Notes under the pieces: generated by a model | What the model was told of the DNA's origin: nothing | Seen by the model: only the letters and a program-made list of their open reading frames with translations | The model's database searches: none | NCBI GenBank assembly: GCA_030490835.1 | Contig: CM059973.1 | Location: 58,036,008 to 58,100,007 of the forward strand | DNA from: Annona cherimola | Lineage: Eukaryota; Streptophyta; Magnoliopsida; Magnoliales; Annonaceae | Direction: 5' to 3' | DNA length: 64,000 nucleotides | Shown here: positions 33,331-43,089 of the stretch, in pieces | How the letters are laid out: every line of letters starts with the position of its first letter | How positions within the stretch are numbered: position 1 is the stretch's first letter | Position numbers and translations under genes: made by a program

Positions 33331-34896
33331 TCAATCAAGCAAAAATAACGATTTGATAAACTGAAATTGAGAGATTTGATATGGAATAGGTTTGATGGGA
33401 CAATGGTGGGCCGAGGAGTAGACAAGAGAAGCGTGATCGGGAGTTGCCTCTCTATGAACTGATCCCGACTCGTAGGGATCAAGTTCAGGCATGGGTCTCT
33501 TCTTATGTCGGCCTGAGGCAAGATGGTAGCGGATAGTCCGCATTTCCCGCTCGATTCTGTCTTGCCGGGAGTGCATATCCTCGAGCGCATTTAGAACGCC
33601 GGTGACAAGACTTGTCATCCGGTCTTCTTTGTAATCCATTTCTGCCCTCATTGCAACTATTTCTTCCTTTAATTCCTTTAGGGTGACCTCCTCAGAGGAG
33701 GTTGGAGGCACCCGTTCTCTTGCAGCAGACCCTTGTGGAGAGTAGGATCCGTGCGATGGTGGAGAAGCGGCCCGTGCCTGTGATGCTATGGGAGGTTGCT
33801 CCCCCTCAGCTTGTGCATCGTCGTCTCGCTCTTCTTCTGGAGCTTCCGGTCTAAGTTGAAGCACATTGATCTTCATTCTTTGGATGAGTGCTTTGTTAAT
33901 GGCATTTGTGGTTTTGAGTACTTCGAAAGGCTCACCTTCAATATCCACTTTGTAATGTTCAAGGATTTTTGTGATCCAGGTGCCATATGGGAGAACTCCT
34001 CGTGGATTTTCCTTTCTGGATGCTAGGGCTTCAAGAAATAACTTAGGTAAGCTTACCCTAACTTTGTTTGCCACTTTCCATAATATTTCCGCTTCTTGTG
34101 GATTTACTTGATTTCTTCCCCCGCCTTTTGGGTATATGCAGTGGGCAATTAGAAGTCTGAGTACCCGTAGCCTGGGTGATAGATCCATGTATCGAAGAAA
34201 TCTAATTCCCGGATGATACTTGTTGCTCCGAGTGAGCTGGTTATACATTTTATCCATTGTGAGATCTTCTGGTAAAGGCTCATTCACAAATGGGACTCCA
34301 AATATTTCTCCTAAATCAATCCTTGCTCCCTTCTTGCTTGGAGTTATCCCAATTCCAAGTTTGATTTCTACTCCCTTGACAAAAGTTGCATATTTTTCGT
34401 CATCCCATAGATAATAGAAAATCCGAGTAAGATCTGGATAAACCTTTTCATCCTCTTTTAGCAACTTGGTCCATCCTTGAAAATCCAATAGATCTTCTAT
34501 ATCGGATTCATAATCTTTCAAAAATTTGAAATCTATAATCTTGGGTATAAATACCTTCCGTTCATAGAAGCTTTTGTAAAAACGACTGTGTTGGAGTTCG
34601 GTTTGGAAGTAAGTGGTAGGCATCTTCAATACTTGAGTTTTCCTAGCCGGAGTACCCCTTTTGCTTGCTCCAGATTGTGTACTCTGTGAGGTTTGGGCTT
34701 GTTGTTGACTAGGTGCTCGATCGGATGATTGAGTGGTTTGGAATCGCACCCGTCTACCCGTAGAAGTTGATGGTTCTTCTCTGGCCCTTTTTGCCGGTGT
34801 CCTAGCTTTCCTAGGAACATCCTCTGCAGTATTGGATGAAGGTTGTGAGGGAACCCGTTTGGGGTATGGTTTTGAGACAGCTTTCTTTGGTGCCAT
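33331..34896 (-). CDS. Extra ORF3 of SIRE-type element, plant transposon protein-like
   Basis: 521 residues, same sense as pol, 555 bp after the pol stop. Residues 1-95 are basic, Ser/Gln/Pro-rich (MAPKKAVSKPYPKR; several Lys/Arg clusters like nuclear signals). Residues ~95-340 form a globular part (RFYKSFYERKVFIPKIIDF, RLLIAHCIYPKGG, ANKVRVSLPKLFLEA) whose order resembles the plant 'putative plant transposon protein' family. A coiled coil follows at ~395-455 (LKELKEEIVAMRAEMDYKED). There is no signal peptide or membrane segment, so it is not a classical envelope although it has that position. A pyrimidine-rich leader (on minus) precedes the ATG at 34896. Expression could be from a spliced RNA or its own promoter; unknown. 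Function not known. Confidence 0.7.
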   Translation of the reverse strand: MAPKKAVSKPYPKRVPSQPSSNTAEDVPRKARTPAKRAREEPSTSTGRRVRFQTTQSSDRAPSQQQAQTSQSTQSGASKRGTPARKTQVLKMPTTYFQTELQHSRFYKSFYERKVFIPKIIDFKFLKDYESDIEDLLDFQGWTKLLKEDEKVYPDLTRIFYYLWDDEKYATFVKGVEIKLGIGITPSKKGARIDLGEIFGVPFVNEPLPEDLTMDKMYNQLTRSNKYHPGIRFLRYMDLSPRLRVLRLLIAHCIYPKGGGRNQVNPQEAEILWKVANKVRVSLPKLFLEALASRKENPRGVLPYGTWITKILEHYKVDIEGEPFEVLKTTNAINKALIQRMKINVLQLRPEAPEEERDDDAQAEGEQPPIASQARAASPPSHGSYSPQGSAARERVPPTSSEEVTLKELKEEIVAMRAEMDYKEDRMTSLVTGVLNALEDMHSRQDRIEREMRTIRYHLASGRHKKRPMPELDPYESGSVHREATPDHASLVYSSAHHCPIKPIPYQISQFQFIKSLFLLD

Positions 34897-35450
34897 TTGG
34901 GATGGTTTGGAGTTGGAATTGAGAGAGAAAGGAATAGAGAGAGAAACGAAGAGGGAGTTACCGGAGCCGGCAATGGAGTTTGCCGGTCGAAGGAGTTTCC
35001 GGAGATGAGGAGAAAGAGAGAAAAACAGAGAGAGAGAGAGAAGAAAACAGTGAGGGAGAGAGAGAAAAAAGAAACGGAGAGGAAAATCGGAGAGAGAGAA
35101 AAGGAAATCGCCGGAAAGGTTAGCCGGAGATGGAGAAGAAAGAAAATCGCCGGAGGGGAGAGGGAAAAGAGAAAAATAGGGAGGCCGGAGAGAAATGAGG
35201 AAGAAAAGAGAGAAAAGGGAAGAAAAAGATGAAATGGGCGGCCGAATGTGAATCGTCGCGCGCGGAGTCGACTTTGCCCTAGGCGAAGTCGACTTCGATC
35301 CTTCTTGAGTCGACTTCTCCTGGTGCGGAGTCGACTTCGACCCTAACGGAGTCGACTTCGCTTCTGAAGCGGAGTCGACTTAGCGTCCCTGGAGTCGACT
35401 TGACTCATCGACTTGATATTTTCCAATTTTAATTTTCTTATTTGTTTTTC
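34897..35450 (-). other. Spacer before ORF3: pyrimidine-rich leader and GTCGAC cluster
   Basis: On the minus strand 35230-34920 is rich in CTCTCTCTC, as in many plant 5' leaders. 35255-35425 has eight or so GGAGTCGACTT units like those in the LTRs. No ORF of its own. Confidence 0.6.
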
Positions 35451-38400
35451 CTAGTTTAGCTCTATCATCCCCATATCATTTCTAATCTTATAAAATGAAT
35501 CCTTGGCTAGAGGTTTGGTAAAAATATCAGCAATTTGGTCTTCTATTTTCACATATTCTAAGCATACATCATGATTCTCAACATGTTCACGAATAAAGTG
35601 ATGTCTCACATCAATATGCTTGGTTCTTGAATGCAGTACAGGATTTTTAGTTAAACAAATTGCACTTGTATTATCACATCTAATAGGAATATTAACATAA
35701 TCAATACCATAATCTTTCAACTGTTGTTTCATCCAAAGTAACTGGGCACAGCAACTACCGGCGGCTATGTATTCGGCTTCCGCAGTAGATAATGCAACAC
35801 TTGTTTGTTTTCTTGAATGCCATGAAACTAGCATATGTCCAAGAAATTGACAAGTTCCACTGGTACTTTTTCTATCTACTTTATATCCGGCAAAGTCTGC
35901 ATCCGAATAGCCGATTAGATCAAAGGTTGACCCCTTTGGATACCATAGTCCAAGGTTTGTGGTTTTCATCAAATATTTAAAAATTCTTTTCACAGCAAGT
36001 AGATGTGATTCTTTGGGACATGCTTGAAATCTAGAACACATACAAACACTAAATAAGATATCGGGTCTAGAAGCAGTTAGGTAAAGCAAAGATCCTATCA
36101 TGCTCCTATAAAGCTTTTGATCGATACTTTTACCGTTTTCATCCGTGTCGATTTTGATTGTTGAGCTCATTGGAGTGTTTGCCCCTTTGCTATTCTGCAT
36201 TTCAAATTTCTTGAGCATCTCTTTGACATACTTGGACTGGTTCAGAAATATTCCTTCACTTTGTTGCTTGATTTGTAGTCCAAGGAAGAAATTTAATTCT
36301 CCCATCATGCTCATTTCGAACTCATTCTGCATTATCTTAGAAAATTCTTGACAAAGATTTTCATCAGTAGCACCGAATATTATGTCATCCACATAAATCT
36401 GTACAATCAAAATATTTTTATTTTTGTACTTGATGAATAAAGTAGTGTCTACTTTCCCTCTTTGAAACTCATGATCAATCAAGAATCTATTTAACCTTTC
36501 ATACCAAGCTCTTGGTGCTTGTTTTAGTCCATATAACGCTTTGGTTAATTTATAAACATACTTTGATTGATCCTTTTCTTCAAAACCAGGGGGTTGTTCA
36601 ACATATACTTCTTCATTCAAATAACCATTCAAAAATGCGCTTTTTACATCCATTTGAAACAATTTGAAGTTCATATGAGAAGCAAATGCTAGTAGGATGC
36701 GTATGGCTTCTAATCTAGCCACGGGTGCATATGATTCTTCAAAATCAATTCCTTCTTCTTGGGAATACCCTTTGGCTACTAATCTTGCCTTGTTTCTAAT
36801 TACAAGACCGCTTTCGTCTAATTTGTTCCTAAATACCCATTTTGTACCAATGACTGTATGATTGTTTGGTCTAGGAACTAAATGCCATACATTGTTTCTT
36901 TCGAATTGATTTAGCTCTTCTTGCATTGAAATAACCCAATTTTCATCATTAAGAGCTTGTTCAATGGTATTTGGTTCAATTTTCGATACAAACGCATATT
37001 GGCCATAAACGTTTTGTTTTGATCTTCTAGTTTTTACTCCTTCATATATGTTTCCAATAACTTGTTCAATTGGATGGGCATTTTTAAACTTTAAATCAGT
37101 TGGAGGTTTGTAAGATTCATTACCTTCACTTACCTCTTCCTCCTCTGGATTTTCTGGCTTGAGCTCGAGTTCCTTTGGTTGTTCTTTGCCTTTCGTCTCA
37201 TCTGCATCACTTAGTTCATCCTCCTTTCTCGGAGTTTGGTTAAATTCATCAAATACAACATGTATGGATTCTTCTACAACTTGATTTCGTTTATTGAATA
37301 CTCTATATGCTTTGCTATTTGATGAATAACCAAGGAATATAGCCTCATCACTTTTGGCATCTAATTTTCCCAAGTTGACTTTTCCATTGTTTAAAACATA
37401 ACATGTACATCCAAAAACATGAAAATAGGATATATTTGGTTTCCTTCCTTTCCAAAGTTCATATGGAGTCTTTTTCAAGATTGCTCGAATGGTAACACGA
37501 TTCAAAACATGACAAGCTGTACTCACAGCTTCACCCCAAAATTTCTTGGATAGATTGCTCTCATTTAGCATAGTTCTAGCCATCTCTTGTATAGTTCTAT
37601 TTTTCCTTTCAACTACTCCATTTTGTTGTGGAGTTCTTGGTGCAGAAAATGTGTGGTGAATTCCTTTTTCATTACAAAATTCCATGAATCGTTTGTTTTC
37701 AAATTCGCCACCATGATCGCTTCTTATGGTCACAATAGTACTCTGTTTTTCATTTTGCACCAAATTCACAAAAGTTGCAAACATAGAGAAGGCTTCATCT
37801 TTACTAGCTAAGAGAATTATCCAAGTGAATCTTGAAAAATCATCAACTATGACAAATACATATTTCTTTCCACCAATGGTTAGAATGTCGGATGGCCCGT
37901 ATAGATCCATATGTAGTAATTCAAGTGGCTTTGTGGTGGAAATTTCCTTTTTGGTAGAGAAAGGCATCTTGGGTTGTTTTGATAATTGACATGCCTTGCA
38001 AATTTTGTCTTTGTCATATTTCAACTTTGGTAATCCTTCTACCAAATTCTTTTTCCAAAGGGTCTTTATATTTCCCATGTTTACATGTCCAAGCCTTTTA
38101 TGCCAAACCCATGGATCATTATCAATGGCCATAAGACATTGACCATTCAATTCATCAAGTGAAACCAAATAAACATTTCCATGTCGTTTACCACTAAACA
38201 TGATATGTTCTCCATCAAATACATTACATATAGATGATTCAAACACAACTTTATATCCTTTATCACATAATTGGCTAATACTCATTAAATTGTGTTTGAG
38301 TCCTTCAACAAACAAAACATCTTCCATGCATGCATTTGAGGTACTAAGTATATTTCCTTTACCTTTAATTTTACCTTTTTCATTATTTCCAAAGGCAACC

Positions 38401-38535
38401 ATTCCATCGTTGCAAGGCTTAAGTTTATGAAACAAACTTCTTTCACCGGTCATATGCCTTGAACAACCGCTATCCATGAACCATTCATTGTTTGCCTTTG
38501 CCTTAAAACATATCTGAAAAATAAGGAAATAAATC
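35451..38535 (-). CDS. pol: Pol of SIRE-type element: protease, integrase, RT, RNase H
   Basis: From the Met at 38477 the frame has 1008 residues, but it is open upstream of that Met into the end of gag. Protease [10 protein letters not shown] at 2-11; GAG-pre-integrase zinc motif (H126, H131, C160, C163); integrase catalytic Asp191, Asp254 and Glu290 in [15 protein letters not shown] and [10 protein letters not shown] 530-770 with YVDD at 695-698; RNase H in the last ~150 residues (SDADFAG, TAEAEY, CDNTSA). No stop or frameshift. Domain order PR-INT-RT-RH defines Ty1/copia. The frame is +1 relative to gag, so expression needs a shift or another mechanism near 38536. Confidence 0.96.
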
Positions 38536-40338
38536 TTATCTTTTTGGTACCCATTTTATGGGTCCATTTGGGTTAGTAATAGAATCTAATCTAAGTTGAT
38601 CTAACTTTGAAAGCCCAAATCTTGTGTTTCTTGGAACCCAAACTAATTTAACACCATGGTCATATAGTTTCTTAAAATTACATTTGTAAGTTTTATGACC
38701 CATCTTATTGCAGAAATTACAAGCCAAAGGTAATCTTGGAGTAGGTTTCCAAGCATGCAAAGGTTCAATCATTGGTCTTCTAGTCCACTTAAAATTTTTC
38801 TTTTGTGGCTTGTATATAGATGTATTTTTAGTTTGATTTTTCTCAAGTATTTGTTCATTTGATTTGCTACTTTCTCCTTGCTCAAATGTATGATACCCAA
38901 GACCTCTTTTATGTGTTTGGGAGGTCATATTCAGAAACATTTTAACATTTTCTCCTGGATTAGAGAACTTAGCTAATGATTCATTTAATGATTTGTTCTT
39001 CATTTTCAGCAATTCAGTTTCATCTTTCAATTTGACTAATCTTTCTGCAAGTTTACCATTTACAATTATTGTTGCATCACATTGTCTCTTCTTAATTGTA
39101 AACTTGCTTCCTAATTTCTTCATTTCTTCATATAATGAATCATATGCAGTTTGTAGTTCATCTAATTCAGTACATTTGAGGCATTCATGAGAGGAAGAAT
39201 AACTTGAATTAGAAAGGGAGAGTTTGGAACTTACCTCTTCATTGCTTGTGTCTTTTGTTGAGGTAATTTGTTCTTCTTGCTCGATTTGTGCCATGCAGCA
39301 AATTCTTGCACATTCTTCTGCCTCTATGTCATCGGTTGAGAAGCTACTCGTCGTAGATTCTTCATCATTTACGTACATGCCTCTTCCTTTGTATTTCTGG
39401 AATCTTCTATTGTTCCCTCGATCCTTTCTTTGTTCTTTTGCCTTGTTTTCTTCGGGAGTTGGACATTGAGCCTGCATATGTCCCGAACCGCCGCATCGGT
39501 AGCACTTGGTTGATTCTTTCTTCTTCTCTTGGGGAGTTCTTTCTTTGAAGCTTCTGAAATTTTTGCCTTTCCTCACAAATTTTCTGAATCGTTTTGTGAG
39601 TAGAGCAATCTCGTCGTCATTTTGAGAAGAAGATGTGTCATCGGTGTCTTGTGCGGCTTTTAAGGCAATTGCTCTTTTGCCCCTGTGTTGATCTTCATTC
39701 CTTTTCTTAATTAGCTCATGTGACATAAGTGAGCTAATTAAGTTTTCAAGCTTCAGCGTGTTGAGGTCTTTGGCTTCTTCAATTGCAGTGATCTTTGGAG
39801 TCCATGATTCGGGTAGAGCTCTTAAAATCTTCATGACCTGCTCAGATTCAGATATTGCTTTTCCAAGACCTTTTAAAGCATTAGTAATCTTAGAGAATCT
39901 AGCAAACATTTCAGAAATATTTTCTGTTTCTAGCATTCTAAAGTTCTCTAGTTCTCCAATCAAAATATTCCTTCTCGTCCCTTGGACTTGAGAAGTTCCT
40001 TCGTAGATAGAGATTAGTGTATCCCATATCTCTTTGGCGGTTAAGCAAGAGGATACTCTATCATACTCGGAAGCAGTGAGAGCACAAAATAAGGAGTTCA
40101 TAGCTTTGGCATTGCTCTTCACTATTCTTACTTCCTCATCGGTCCATTTGGAAGCTCGTTCATCGGTAGGCAGTATTACTCCATCTTGGATAGCAATCCA
40201 AGAGTCCATATCGGTAGCCATGATGAGTTGCTTCATACGAAGCTTCCAATATCCAAAATTGTTCCCATCAAACAACGGTGGCCTTGTAAAGGATTGGCCT
40301 TCAGCAAATGCGGGAACGGAAGTAGATTGGGATGCCAT
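38536..40338 (-). CDS. gag: Gag of SIRE-type element
   Basis: 600 residues. Residues ~20-50 match the N-terminal copia gag motif ([19 protein letters not shown]), and the region to ~215 is the UBN2-type copia gag. Two CCHC zinc knuckles: [14 protein letters not shown] (279-292) and [14 protein letters not shown] (540-553). A basic stretch lies between 205 and 280 and a helical part at ~395-470. Start 40338 is the first ATG after the PBS (29 bp). The second knuckle near the C-terminus and the WVPK motif are typical of SIRE-type Gag. It forms particles that package the RNA. Confidence 0.95.
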   Translation of the reverse strand: MASQSTSVPAFAEGQSFTRPPLFDGNNFGYWKLRMKQLIMATDMDSWIAIQDGVILPTDERASKWTDEEVRIVKSNAKAMNSLFCALTASEYDRVSSCLTAKEIWDTLISIYEGTSQVQGTRRNILIGELENFRMLETENISEMFARFSKITNALKGLGKAISESEQVMKILRALPESWTPKITAIEEAKDLNTLKLENLISSLMSHELIKKRNEDQHRGKRAIALKAAQDTDDTSSSQNDDEIALLTKRFRKFVRKGKNFRSFKERTPQEKKKESTKCYRCGGSGHMQAQCPTPEENKAKEQRKDRGNNRRFQKYKGRGMYVNDEESTTSSFSTDDIEAEECARICCMAQIEQEEQITSTKDTSNEEVSSKLSLSNSSYSSSHECLKCTELDELQTAYDSLYEEMKKLGSKFTIKKRQCDATIIVNGKLAERLVKLKDETELLKMKNKSLNESLAKFSNPGENVKMFLNMTSQTHKRGLGYHTFEQGESSKSNEQILEKNQTKNTSIYKPQKKNFKWTRRPMIEPLHAWKPTPRLPLACNFCNKMGHKTYKCNFKKLYDHGVKLVWVPRNTRFGLSKLDQLRLDSITNPNGPIKWVPKR

Positions 40339-40367
40339 TTCAATAAGATCTCTTTGATAAACTCAAA

Positions 40368-40384
40368 GACCTGCTCTGATACCA
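40368..40384 (-). other. Primer binding site of SIRE-type element
   Basis: TGGTATCAGAGCAGGTC on minus, two bases from the 5' LTR. It is the common copia PBS complementary to initiator tRNA-Met. Confidence 0.9.
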
Positions 40385-40386
40385 CT

Positions 40387-42097
40387 TGTTGGTCCCGAGT
40401 TGATGGCCTAACCCAAGAGGGGAGGGGTGAATTGGGTTCTTTAAAATTTCTTTTGTAAACTTAAAAATCTTAACCCCTTGAAAAGGTTAATCCCCTTTTT
40501 AAGCGAATGGAGAGCAAATAAGATAAAGCAGTAAAAATAAGTAGAACACAAGATTTATAGTGGTTCGGGCAAACCTTCCCTACTCCACTCTTCCAAGCTC
40601 ACACTCCGTTGTGACTTGGGTTCCACTATGTATTCCACGAATACACTTAGAGTCACCGCTCTCTTCTAGATTCAAAGCTCTAGGGGGCATAACAACTAGA
40701 GCCACTTGCTCTCTTCTAGATTCAAAGCTCTAGGGGGCATATACAACTAGAGCCACTTGCTCTCTTCTAGATTCAAAGCTCTAGGGGGCATATACAATCA
40801 CTTGCACAAGTAGGTGATGAGTCTCACTCCAATCACACCCTACTTTGCATATACTTGATCTTAGCTACCCAAGCTAAATCAAGATTTATATAACAAGACA
40901 ATGAAATAAATGAAACTACACTTTACAGATTTGTGTAGGCAGATTGAGCTCGAGGAAGAAATCAAAGGCAGCTTGGATGATGATCGTTGAAGCAACTTGC
41001 AGTTTGAAGCTCTTTCTTCCTTTGAATCACTCAAATATGGAGAAAAGGAATTTGAAAGTCTTTCTTGCACTTCTTTTCTCTCTATGATCCTTAGTGTAGT
41101 GTGTATTGTATCTTCTCACGTTCATTTGAATGTCTTTTTATAGAGTGAGAAAGATTGGAACGTTGTAGGAGTGGTTGTCGCGCAATAAATGAACTCCAAC
41201 GTTCAAAAATTCGAACGTTATACTCCAAGTCGAAGATGGAGTCGACTTGGCCTGCGACTTGGCTTCCAAGTCGCACCTGGAGTCGACTTGGCCTGCGACT
41301 CCAGTTCTTCCAGATTCCAAGTCTGAGTCTTTGGTCGACTTGGCTTTGGACTTCGACTCAAGTCGATCCTGAAGTCGACTTGACTTGCGACTTGACTCGA
41401 CTTTTGCTGGAAATGCTTTGAGCTTCTTTTGATCTGCTTTTTCATCCTTGGTTTTCTTTCTTTTGAATAAGCTTGAGAACTTGTGGTTGATTTGATAGAC
41501 TTGATTTGATGTTGATCTTGAATCCTTGCTTTGATCTTCGAGAACCTTGAGTTGTTCTTGAAAATGGTCCTTGCATCCTTTTTGGATTTGATTATTCTCA
41601 ATTTGATCTTTTGGATAAGCTTGGAAATACAAACTTCAAGTCTGAAATCCTCAAGTCGAAGTTGGAGTCGACTTGGTCTGCGACTTCGCCCAAGTCGCAC
41701 ATGGAGTCGACTTCGTCTGCGACTTTGCCATGTTCGTGAACCAGATTTCAGCGCTGGACACTTTTGGTCGTTTGAGGTCGATTCCGAAGTCGACTTCGTC
41801 TGCGACTTGACTACCCAAGTCGCAAGTGGAGTCGACTTGACTTGCGACTTCACCTGTCAGTCCTTCCATTTTCAAATCTGTCCACCTGTGGCCATTCCAA
41901 GTCCCTAGAGAAGTCGACTTGGGTATCGACTTCGTACCAAGTCGAAGTCCGAGTCGACTTGGTGATCGACTTGGTCTCTTTGCTTTCCTTAAACACTTGG
42001 CAAACTTATTAGTATTCTTTTTAACCTCAAATTAGTTCTTGTTAATCATCAAAACTTACACTTTGGTCAATTTTGTTTTGAGTCATTGTTTCCAACA
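40387..42097 (-). repeat. 5' LTR of SIRE-type element
   Basis: 1711 bp, TGTTGGTCCC to TTTCCAACA. TATA box at 41134-41145 (minus). Contains the 50-bp repeat (40658-40797) and GTCGAC clusters (41224-41984). Nearly identical to 31308-33018. Confidence 0.95.
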
Positions 42098-42102
42098 CAT
42101 GC

Positions 42103-42241
42103 ATCAAGGGGCACTGCCTCTGCACACTGCTTCGTGCTGAAGAACCCGCCCACCAATAAATTAAATCCAAACCGCCCATTCTTCATGGCCGACATGTAAG
42201 CGAGATCATTGATGTGGGGGAGACAAGGAGAGCAGCCCATG
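42103..42241 (-). pseudogene. Nitrite reductase fragment, 5' part, second LTR copy
   Basis: PHINDLAYMPAMKNG-type start near 42230 through FFSTKQCAEAVPLDA, ending at the SIRE-type insertion. It joins 31307 once the insert and one TSD copy are removed. Confidence 0.8.
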
Positions 42242-42395
42242 AATTGGGAAGGGGAAGAACGGCAATAGGGGGAGGAGGAAAGAAGGGTAGTTTGGTCCCT
42301 GGCAAATTCTTCTATTCTTTTTTTTTTTTAATTTTTAGATGAGAAGTCATATACTCGTAGTAGTCCCATAGTTAAAAATTTACCTCATCAGCTGC

Positions 42396-43089
42396 TTTAA
42401 TACCTCTAAAAATTTCTTGAATTAGCCCTCCTTTTTAGTCTTTGCGAATCTCTGAGGAAATGGAGGCGGCCTTTGGTTTATGGCGATTTCATCATCCGGT
42501 TGCTTCTGGTGGTATCTAGTTCCTCTGGCTCCTATGACTAATGAATTAGAGGATTAGTGGATTCAATTACCGATTCTGGTGGAATCGCTTCGGGTAACTG
42601 CTTCCCACTACGCAACGTGACTGCTTGAACTTGTTCCTTGCCTTTTCCTTTCGGGTTTTGCTCGGTATCGCTCGGCAGTGAACCTTAGGGCTGGTTGTTT
42701 AGAGCTGAGGCCAGTTGCTTATCTGTGTTTCCAAGTTCTTGTTCGTCATGTCTGGGATTACATGAATTGCTTAAAGAGGTTTTTCAGATCAGATTTCTTC
42801 TTTTCTCGTGGTGGTGGATTGAATTGCATTGGTCTTGCTGGCTGTTGCTGTGGGGGCTGCTGCGAGAATCCTGGTGGCTGATTCAGCCTCGTCTGGTTGT
42901 TCCATAAGAAGTTGGGATGATTTCTCCAGCCTGGGTTGTAGTTTTTTCCATACAAATTTGCTGGATTTCTCTGAAAATTTCTCACGTAATTAATGGACTC
43001 CGGACTAGAGGCACATTCATCACTAGGATGGCCAAATTCACCACACCACGTGCAAATATCTGCTGTTGTTGGCTGCTGTGGTGTAGGTG
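42396..43089 (-). pseudogene. A1 Gag C-terminus with zinc knuckle
   Basis: Resumes at 43084 after the C2 insertion with CTWCGEFGHPSDEC (C-x2-C-x4-H-x4-C), then YNPGWRNHPNFLW, typical of Athila Gag, then a Gln/Pro-rich stretch. After a stop at 42758 other frames carry PSDTEQNPKGK, AVTLRSGKQLPE and finally KTKKEG and FKKFLEVLKQ at the B junction. Several stops and frameshifts. The knuckle would bind the RNA. Confidence 0.85.

Larger units (their letters stand above)
31308..42097 (-). mobile_element. SIRE-type Ty1/copia element, apparently intact (10,790 bp)
   Basis: TSD CATGC at 31303-31307 and 42098-42102. LTRs of 1711 bp each (31308-33018, 40387-42097) begin TGTTGGTCCC and end TTTCCAACA; by eye they differ at two positions. 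PBS at 40368-40384 matches initiator tRNA-Met, and a PPT lies at 33019-33034. Gag (600 codons) and pol (1008 codons) are open, with all catalytic motifs, and an extra 521-codon ORF lies between pol and the 3' LTR. PPT type, two Gag zinc knuckles and the third ORF fit the SIRE/Maximus lineage. It sits inside the nitrite reductase fragment of the B 5' LTR. Confidence 0.95.
6864..42390 (-). mobile_element. Tat-lineage Ty3/gypsy element B, ~24.7 kb without its nested insert
   Basis: Two LTRs (6864-12284 and 26111-42390, the latter interrupted by the SIRE-type element) are flanked by the TSD GCTGC (6859-6863, 42391-42395). LTRs begin TG and end CA. Gag-pol is on the minus strand (25996 to 16749), with PBS at 26091-26108 and PPT at 12285-12297. 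The Tat assignment rests on the pol order protease-RT-RNase H-archaeal type RNase H-integrase and on the large size. An additional antisense spliced gene lies between pol and the 3' LTR, as in maize Grande (known for the lineage). Pol has several stops and frameshifts, so this copy is non-functional. Confidence 0.92.
26111..42390 (-). repeat. 5' LTR of element B, interrupted at 31308-42097
   Basis: Two parts, 26111-31307 and 42103-42390 (about 5485 bp), are joined once the SIRE-type element and one TSD copy are removed. It is collinear with the 3' LTR, with the same host-gene mosaic and repeat arrays, so the mosaic was present when B inserted. Small differences and array length changes show B is older than the element nested in it. 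Confidence 0.92.

Noticed and set aside
33331..34896. SIRE ORF3 as a retroviral-type envelope
   Set aside because: No signal peptide, membrane segment or cleavage site visible.
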